The position numbers and the translations under genes are program-made. Below the pieces are notes generated by a model. It was not told where the DNA came from, did not search any database, and saw only the letters and a program-made list of their open reading frames with translations. A stretch of DNA of 64,000 nt from Stereocaulon alpinum (lineage: Eukaryota; Ascomycota; Lecanoromycetes; Lecanorales; Stereocaulaceae), in the NCBI GenBank assembly GCA_018257865.1, contig JAEUBA010000007.1, forward strand, positions 124,001 through 188,000, read 5' to 3'. How positions within the stretch are numbered: position 1 is the stretch's first letter; each line of letters opens with the position of its first letter. Shown here piece by piece: positions 57,964 through 64,000 of this stretch.

Positions 57964-58688
57964 TCATTTCGCAGTCAGCGGCAAGAAGCCTCGTCCACTG
58001 GTCGACGGTTTCATCCGATGATCTGTTAATGACGCCAGTCAACAGCTGAGGGATCAAACCAGGGATGATGATGACAAGATGCTTACCTTCCCCAACCATT
58101 GCACCGTCAAGGTACTTTGGATGGTCGACAGCGAGCTCTGAGTCCCTGCCAATGATGGTGGATATCATGCCATCCGTATAGACGAGCATCAAGGAAAGAT
58201 CACATCGGAAGGATGGCACTAGGGCTGCAGTACGTCGATAGTAGAGGGACAGTGATGCATGCTGAGTAGGAGCTGCTGTGGCAAGAAGATAAGTCAGGGA
58301 TGCTTGTCCTGGAGAAGAGAGTCGGTGACGGTAACTCAGAAGCCACAGAGCGAGAGGGCTGAACTTACGAAGGCATAGAGAGGGACTCAAACCCCTTAGC
58401 TGGGCCTGTGCCAACAAGAGTGCAGATCGAGTATGTCGACGCTGCAGAAGATCAGCAAGGCTGGCTCGAAAGGTAAGGAGTTGCACTGCAGACGTACCAT
58501 TGTACGCAGGGCCAACGGCCAGCGGTGCCTGTAACTGAAGAGACGGGCAGCAGGCCTACTGGCTTTGAGGCAGCTACATCAGATGCAAGGCATAGAGCTG
58601 CTTCAGAATATGCATCGAACAAGCAGAATTTGCGATGGACAGTGAGAAGAAGGTCGTGGTGCGGATAGAAGTGTGCTGAGTGAGCCAT
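57964..58688 (-). CDS. Four-exon gene, unknown function
   Basis: Starts at the ATG at 58688 (MAHSAHFYPHHDLLLTVHRK). The first intron ends at 58529; its donor is either 58559 (31 bp, very short) or one about 20 bp upstream (GTAGCT), so the first joint is uncertain. Exon 2 (from 58528) reads APLAVGPAYNGTSAVQLLTF and RASLADLLQRRHTRSALLLA. A GTAAGT donor near 58371 and CTCCAG acceptor lead to QASLTYLLATAAPTQHASLS, VPSFRCDLSLMLVYTDGMIS and YLDGAMVGE. A GTAAGC donor and TTAACAG acceptor then lead to a short last exon ending DHRMKPSTSGRGFLPLTAK at 57964. Three introns with good signals and an open frame argue for a real gene. I recognise no domain. Confidence 0.4.
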
Positions 58689-59829
58689 GGGAAGGATGGA
58701 GAAAGTAAACAAGGGAAAGATGCCTTCTTAAAGACCCAGAACTAAGCTAATGTTCTCTACTTCGCAGTTGCTACCCTCGGAAGCCGAGAAGCAAACCTAC
58801 GTTTTGGACCCGGAAGTAGCACTGTCGGGCAGGCAAGCGCGCTACTTCCCAGCATCTTCTCACATGGCAAGGTTCGAGCAATGTGCACTTTCCCCAGTAA
58901 TCCCATCCTCTTTGGAGTATGTCACTTGATGCATTATTTTGAGCTGCTTACTGAACCGCTATCTACATTTGTTGTAATTCGCCAATTTCAAAGACTCGAA
59001 CAAAAAGTTTTGCGGCGACGTTTTTATTCGTCTCCTACCTGAATACCAATCTCCTCGACAGCTTCGCCGCTTACTATCCATGTAGCCTATGCCCCATACA
59101 TATATATGACGACGTGACTGGACAAAGACTAGCACAGTAACCAATCAAGAGTCTCCAGACCAGAAATTTCTGCGTTTGAGGAACGACTGCTGGTGCCACC
59201 TGTTATAGCACACGGATACAGACACTATATTACCGCCTAAAGCTGCAGCTGAGTGGAACAGTGGGTGTAAATCTACGGGTTTATCCTTCCGGCTAGGCAG
59301 ATCGTTACGAGAGGAGTGGAGCCCGCTTACTCTCAATCTACTTAAGTGGAGGTAAGCCTCTCGTATCTATAGTAATGGAGTGCTTCCGTGCGCAGCTTCT
59401 GCAAGAGGAACAAGGCAATTCCGAGGATAAACAGTCGAGTGCTTTTATTACATCACAGTTTAGGCTTTTAACTGGGATACATGCACCTAGTTATATTTCT
59501 TGAATTGCCTGTAATCTATTGCTGTAGCTACAAGCATGCACCTAGTTATATTTCTTGAATTGCCTGTAATCTATTGCTGTAGCTACAAGCAGGCACGAGT
59601 TGCTACTGTTAAGCAGCTAACAATTCCTGGCTAAACCGTCGGAATGATTTGTAGTCTATCATGATTCGTTGCATCACATCTGGGAATTCGTAGGATGAGC
59701 TACCGACGACACGTAGTAGATTGATTGCGGATCGTAAATCCTGCATAGGTAAGGTTATAGGACAGGAACGCCCAGTGCTGACGCCTTTTTCGCTTTCATA
59801 AAATCGAGCGAATTAGCCTTTCGGCTTGT
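58689..59829. other. Intergenic region with a tandem duplication
   Basis: AT-richer sequence with no supportable gene. It contains the 55-bp tandem duplication annotated separately. Confidence 0.45.
59480..59589. repeat. 55-bp direct tandem duplication
   Basis: The 55 bases at 59480-59534 (starting CATGCACCTAGTTATATTTC) recur exactly at 59535-59589. Identity between the copies indicates a recent duplication. No open frame or hairpin explains it. Confidence 0.95.
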
Positions 59830-60170
59830 GAACCCACAGCAGTCATCTCACTCAACCATCCCCCTCTCTGAACAATCTACCTTCCTCCCTAAGACCCCAT
59901 ACCCCTTCCCACTCCATCCCCACTCCTTCAGTCCGTTGCGTCGCTGACAACAACCATTCCCCCTTCCTCACCCAAACAACCCTATATCAGCCCCTACAAT
60001 CCAAACTCACAACCTACCTACTAAACAACATCATCAAGATACTCGAGAAACCATCCCTACCAAACATCCGACCACCAAACCTTCTAGCTAAAAAGAAGAG
60101 GCACGAAGCTGCAATCCGCAACTTCCCCACCTAACGCAATGTCGGCAGCACAGCCTATGGAGCATTTGTT
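59830..60170 (+). promoter_or_regulatory. Leader-like pyrimidine/A-C-rich stretch without a clear gene
   Basis: From about 59838 the plus strand is CCCTTCC/CCATCC-rich, then C/A-rich (ACAACATCATCAAG, ACCAAACC). This is what fungal promoters and 5' untranslated leaders of well-expressed genes look like. It runs to an ATG at 60139 in good context, but that frame is only 25 codons (stop 60214-60216). The downstream gene it may once have served is not visible; an RNA gene or small-peptide gene is an alternative. Confidence 0.35.
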
Positions 60171-60663
60171 CTCCAGCCGCCTACTACTTGTCGTAGTGTC
60201 GAGGCAGGCAGCTTAGGAATCATAGATCTTGTGGAGGGTGCCTTGCTTTCGTGGCTAAGGTACTGACCAGCATATTTTCCCTTGAATATGGGTTGCTGTT
60301 GTACGCTGAATCACTGTATCAGCACCGACGACGTTTTTCGCTTTCGTTGCTACTGGCACGTTATGTTGCTGGCGTTTTGTAGAATTTGGCACTCTATCGC
60401 TAGGATTGGGCGCTTTAGCAGAGCTTGGGTGTCTCTATGTATGTTTCAGGCTACTTCAATGCACGCAAGTCATCGCAGGTAGGGAAATGTGCTGTGAGGA
60501 TGCTGTAGAGTATATGATCTTGTGGATTTGCGCCGATGCATTGCATACTTGAAGAAGCTGAAATCGTTGTGTTACTTTTAAGATGCAGTTGTGTACAAAC
60601 AGTTGACTAGTCAAGGTTTACTGACTCAGATCATAAGACTTCCAAAGCCAAACACCACTAGGC
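60171..60663. other. Intergenic region
   Basis: An open frame at 60282-60482 is Cys/Trp/His-rich without a motif, so I do not call it. The remainder is 3' sequence of the FAD/Rieske gene. Confidence 0.35.
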
Positions 60664-62415
60664 TCAAGCTGCAGTCGCTTGCTTCTGGGCATCTTCACCT
60701 ATCTTGTCCGCTGGTGAGAACCCTGCCTTAGAAGGTCCCATTACACAGACCCCGTCTTTACTAAAGCGACTACCGTGGATCGGGCAGTCCCAACTCTTCT
60801 CCGCGTTGTTCCAGCATAACACTCCTTGGAGATGCGGGCACAGTGCCGAAAATTGATGCACCTTTCCCCCATCATCTTTGTAAACGGCAAGAGGCTTCTT
60901 TGTGGTTGCGTTGAGGACACCTCCGGTTCCTGGTGCAAGGTCCTCGATGTCAGCAATATCACTCTGGAGGAACCGTTTGTATTGGGTATTGATCTGAGCG
61001 CCGTGCGCCGCCAGGCTTGGGAGGCTGGAAACGGGCGGGAGGCGTTTTGGATTGTAGAGCTTGGCCCACGGGTTGTCAATGCCTTGGATCTGATCGGCGA
61101 TAAGTTTGCCTGCAAGGACGCCCAGTGTGAGGCCATGGCCTGTGTCGCCGGTCACGACGTAGGTGTGGCTCAAGCCCTGGTTGAGTCCCACAAACGAAAC
61201 TAGGTCGATAGAATCCAGAATTTGACCGGACCATCTGTAGTCGACCGAGCCAGCCTTTGTGAATCGTTCTCGAACCCAGGTTTCCAGCTCTCCGTATCTA
61301 CCGTCCTCGTGTTCCTGACCCACTTTGTGGTCGCAGCCACCTATAACGAGATAGTCATCTTCAGCATCACAAGCCGTGAAGCGAATGTATTTGTAAGGAT
61401 CGCCTTGGTCGTTGATGAGACAATCTTCGATACTACCTTTTGGAACTCGGATTGCGATGCAGTATGTCCGATGGTATTCCACTTGGGCGACTATGCTAAG
61501 TTTTTGAAGTGGGATGCAAGTTGCTTCGACGGCATCTTTACACGTGATCGTGTGGCCATCTAGAGTACTGACATGGACTTCTTTCGAAAGGATGCCTTTC
61601 TCTTCAACAGATACCATCCTAGTCTGGGTGTAACACTCAAAGTTCGGCTGGTTAGCAAGCCATTTGAGCACGCCAACCATATACATTGTCGGATGGAATG
61701 TAGCTTGCTCCTGAAAGACAGCAGCATCCCGCTGATCCGGCTTCCCATCCCATCCTTTGATCGCATACCCTGCCTTATAGTAGGCACTCACACCAAGTTC
61801 CTTTGCTTTGTTCACATCCTCCTGAAGCATCTTCATCTCGTCATCATACTTAGGGTCACCCTTCTCATACTGCGATATCTCATAATCGGGCAGCATCCTA
61901 TACTCGCACTCAACACCCAGCTGCTTGGAAATCTCACCAACATGTTTCAGTGCCCAAGAGTGGCTCTCAGCAGCACTTTTGGCACCGCTCGCGCCATGCT
62001 TACTTGCTATCTCAGTATATGGCGCATCAAGGGCGCTGGATAGATGTCCACTTGTTCTCCCGGATTCTCCAGAAACAACATCACGTGCTTCGATCATAGC
62101 TACCTTCAATCCACGCGTTACGAGCTCGTAGGCAGTGGAGATTCCGGCAATGCCTGATCCAATTACACAGACGTCCGTTTGGAGATCTTTGGTTAGCTTG
62201 GAGAATTTGGGCCGGTTGGAGTAGGGTTCTTTGTGGATCCAGACTGGGTCAGTGTCTCCTGATGTGCGAAGTGCATGCTGCGGGTCTGACATCGTGGCCA
62301 TTGTTATGCGCTGAAGCTGCAATAATGGCGTATTGTGGTGGGTGTATAGCTTCAGTGTGCGCGATGTTAGGATACTAAAGTGCCTGACCGACAGAGTCAA
62401 TGTTCGGGGCAGCAT
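60664..62415 (-). CDS. FAD-dependent oxidoreductase (DAO family) fused to a C-terminal Rieske domain
   Basis: A single exon of 583 residues. The first 38 are Arg/Ser/Thr/Leu-rich with no acids (MLPRTLTLSVRHFSILTSRT) and look like a mitochondrial presequence. ATGs at residues 39 and 42 could give a cytosolic form. The FAD Rossmann motif is DVCVIGSGIAGISTAYEL (GxGxxG at 86-91), followed by the acidic strand end VAMIEA and the GRTSGHLSSALD loop. The DAO-type C-terminal FAD contact is VVTGDTGHGLTLGVLAGKLI. The Rieske [2Fe-2S] ligands are CPHL (C526, H528) and CPIH (C544, H547), separated by 15 residues, with GSRF after. The same domain order occurs in bacterial and fungal DAO-Rieske proteins of unknown substrate. 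Electron transfer between FAD and the cluster is the natural inference. Confidence 0.88.
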   Translation of the reverse strand: MLPRTLTLSVRHFSILTSRTLKLYTHHNTPLLQLQRITMATMSDPQHALRTSGDTDPVWIHKEPYSNRPKFSKLTKDLQTDVCVIGSGIAGISTAYELVTRGLKVAMIEARDVVSGESGRTSGHLSSALDAPYTEIASKHGASGAKSAAESHSWALKHVGEISKQLGVECEYRMLPDYEISQYEKGDPKYDDEMKMLQEDVNKAKELGVSAYYKAGYAIKGWDGKPDQRDAAVFQEQATFHPTMYMVGVLKWLANQPNFECYTQTRMVSVEEKGILSKEVHVSTLDGHTITCKDAVEATCIPLQKLSIVAQVEYHRTYCIAIRVPKGSIEDCLINDQGDPYKYIRFTACDAEDDYLVIGGCDHKVGQEHEDGRYGELETWVRERFTKAGSVDYRWSGQILDSIDLVSFVGLNQGLSHTYVVTGDTGHGLTLGVLAGKLIADQIQGIDNPWAKLYNPKRLPPVSSLPSLAAHGAQINTQYKRFLQSDIADIEDLAPGTGGVLNATTKKPLAVYKDDGGKVHQFSALCPHLQGVLCWNNAEKSWDCPIHGSRFSKDGVCVMGPSKAGFSPADKIGEDAQKQATAA

Positions 62416-63577
62416 AGAACTTGTTTGCCCAGCTTCTCAAAAAATAAGAGATTGAAGAAGTTGCACCCGAGAGATGAACACGTAATTCAACAGGAAAATA
62501 GCGAGGGGTTCGCGTAGTCTCCTGTTCACATCTACGTATGTAGTGACGTGGGCATTAGAGGGGGTAATTGCAGTCCGTGAGCATGATGTACACGGTGACA
62601 TCATCCCAAACCAAGACAAAGCGGACCAATTCTCATATGGAAAGTATGTTTCCTTGGCTACTTTCCCGGAGACTCAACTGCAGATGGGTTTGCAAGACCT
62701 GCATAGCTTCCCAGTAACCGGCCCTAATATATTCGCCACCCCCCATGAGTGTAGTAGCCTGTAGTAATGGCGCCACCATCTTTGAGATGCAATAAGAAGC
62801 GTTCGTGAGATGAAACTCGACAAATATGCATCTCTCGGACACTGATCTATTAACCCTCCAGTTTCGATGTTGTTTTGGAAAGGTGTGGAGATGCCGACTA
62901 ATGTGGAGAGGTGGCTGTTAGGAGGACGTAGCTGTTGTGGGTGTTAGTAGGTAGCCTGTGGGCGAGGGAGGGGAGGAGGGAGAGGAGTACCTGTATTCCT
63001 TAGGATCCTGACCGTGAGAGAAGACATTCTGACCTGTAATGTAGCGCATTTTTCATGTGTGTACAACTCGGAGAATCAACAGCTTCTACTTCATGAGACT
63101 TTTGAGTAAGGTGTGCGCTGCAACTAGTATATATATAGTCTCTCTGGATCTATGCTGACACGTGACCGCTTGTTCATTCAGGCTTCACCGGTGAAGAGAA
63201 GTATATCTGGAACGTAAGAGTGTAGATTATGTATGCTACGAGATTCAACCGAGTAGCTATTGAGCTAGCCTCATACAGTATGGTCACTGCCAAGACCACC
63301 CTTTTATCCCGTCTCCTCCTCCTACACCGCTTTGCTCGCGCGCTAAAGCCCGTTGCGTTCATATGCTCTCCCTATGCTCTCCCATGCTCCCTTCTTACTC
63401 CTCCATGCTCCCTCGTGCTCCCTTGCTGCGCTCCTTTGCTCCCTCGGTAGTAGGCAACCACACGTTTTCCTTCCAGATGACCGAACGCCTTCTATCTCCT
63501 AATGATCCTTGTCTTCTTCAACACTTTCCAGTCCATGATTCCTTGCTGAACTCTGTTCCAAAAAAAAAATTGTTTTC
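62416..63577. other. Intergenic region, one candidate small gene
   Basis: Apart from the candidate at 62674-63049, listed separately, I see only short frames and C/T-rich tracts (63310-63460 plus strand, repeated CTCCCATGCTCCC-like units). Confidence 0.4.
62674..63049 (-). CDS. Candidate two-exon small gene (99 residues), unknown
   Basis: Exons 63049-62991 and 62914-62674 join in frame to 99 residues, MRYITGQNVFSHGQDPKEYS then HLSTLVGISTPFQNNIETGG and on to a stop at 62674. Donor is GTACTC and acceptor CCTAACAG. A second acceptor 17 bp upstream (ACAACAG) would give only about 30 residues. The first 45 residues look protein-like and the last third looks less so (Trp/Cys/Arg-rich), so this may be a remnant or a chance frame. 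No known domain. Confidence 0.28.
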
Positions 63578-64000
63578 TTACATCTGCTCTTGCTCCCGGA
63601 CATTGCCCACTTTCTTCATAGGTAGTTCTTCTTCTTTCTTTGTTGCTTTGAAGCAAGATGATGGATTTTGTTTGGCATGAAAGATTTCCCTTTTTGCCAT
63701 TTCGGCAGCTCCTTTCGCTGCAATTCCTCTTCCACCTTCACTCAAAACCTCTGGCGACTCTTGCATTTGATCACTCAATACTTTGTTTAGAGTTGCGCGA
63801 AACTTGGGTTCCTCAGTACGATCTCCCATGAGCATCACCATACTGGGACGTTCATAATTCGGATGTTCAATAAGGATTTCTCCAAGCTTGAGCTCTAGTG
63901 TAGTCCAATATTCCGCGGTCGACAACAAACTTGCTTGATATCCCAAATCAAAGTCTACTAGGTACCGATAGGGCGGCTCCCACAATGCGTATGCTGATGC
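63578..64000 (-). CDS. 3' part of an Hsp70-like/actin-ATPase-fold protein gene (runs off the right edge)
   Basis: The minus-strand frame is open from the window edge to the stop at 63578 (about 140 residues visible). WTTLELKLGEILIEHPNYER is followed by MVMLMGDRTEEPKFRATLNK and GRGIAAKGAAEMAKREIF. This order (loop VxLxGD/GE...F...L, then A-A-KGAAExAKR) is the C-terminal signature of the many fungal Hsp70-like, HSP12A-type actin-fold proteins of unknown function. The tail is Lys/Glu-rich. The ATP-binding N-terminal part, and hence intactness, lies outside the window. Confidence 0.5.
   Translation of the reverse strand, partial: ASAYALWEPPYRYLVDFDLGYQASLLSTAEYWTTLELKLGEILIEHPNYERPSMVMLMGDRTEEPKFRATLNKVLSDQMQESPEVLSEGGRGIAAKGAAEMAKREIFHAKQNPSSCFKATKKEEELPMKKVGNVREQEQM

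Noticed and set aside
59480..59589. Transposon terminal repeat or target-site duplication
   Set aside because: The copies are directly abutting with nothing between them, and no inverted ends or transposase-like frame are nearby.

Overview
The window is a stretch of nuclear chromosome from a filamentous ascomycete (Pezizomycotina). Dothideomycetes is my best guess, but only from the style of the gene families. The reasons are: many short introns (about 46-165 bp) with GTAAGT/GTATGT-like donors and CTAAC/CTGAC branch sites; single-gene transcription units on both strands; HET and NACHT-ankyrin proteins; 2EXR-type F-box-like genes; and orthologues of fungal-specific genes (TOS1, MSB1, rlmA, SCM3). 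I found no tRNA, rRNA, CRISPR array or intact transposon. All gene models are read by eye from reading frame, splice signals and remembered family signatures; nothing was aligned.

Layout, left to right. Positions 1-2732 hold decaying accessory genes on the minus strand: a multiply frameshifted relic, and a 2EXR-type gene cut by an in-frame TAA. Next are two secreted proteins (3648-4768, a histidine phosphatase; 5351-5941, an unknown small secreted protein). A cell-wall pair follows: an Asp f 4-like secreted protein (8252-9418) and the TOS1 wall glycosidase (10218-12075). Then come a HET-domain protein (12983-14803), PEX13 (15270-16830), a 2.4-kb gene-poor gap, ATG6/Beclin and SCM3 as a divergent pair (19250-23755), and a divergent mitochondrial pair: an Mcy1-type cysteine synthase-like protein and a DUF185/NDUFAF7-type methyltransferase (24077-27371). 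A second, truncated 2EXR relic (27598-27950) lies just before the largest gene, a 2248-residue NACHT-ankyrin STAND protein with a ZZ-like zinc finger (29070-36076).

The right half is mostly housekeeping and regulation: a glycine-rich RRM protein (37480-38282), a large basic protein of unknown function (39655-42674), an MFS efflux transporter (43127-45290), the MADS-box factor RlmA (46286-48117), MSB1 (51059-54620), a penta-EF-hand protein (55394-56615), two small multi-exon genes I do not recognise (57370-57742 and 57964-58688), a FAD oxidoreductase fused to a Rieske domain (60664-62415), and the 3' end of an Hsp70-like ATPase-fold gene leaving the right edge (63578-64000).

Two themes recur. 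One is the cell wall: the Asp f 4-like protein, TOS1, RlmA (output of the wall-integrity MAP kinase path) and MSB1 (Rho/Pkc1 polarity signalling) all sit here, the last two divergently across a 2.9-kb shared upstream region. The other is self/non-self recognition: a HET protein and a NACHT-ankyrin protein, with 2EXR relics beside them, which is the usual accessory genome of fungal programmed cell death. The STAND gene is the best candidate for an under-described system.
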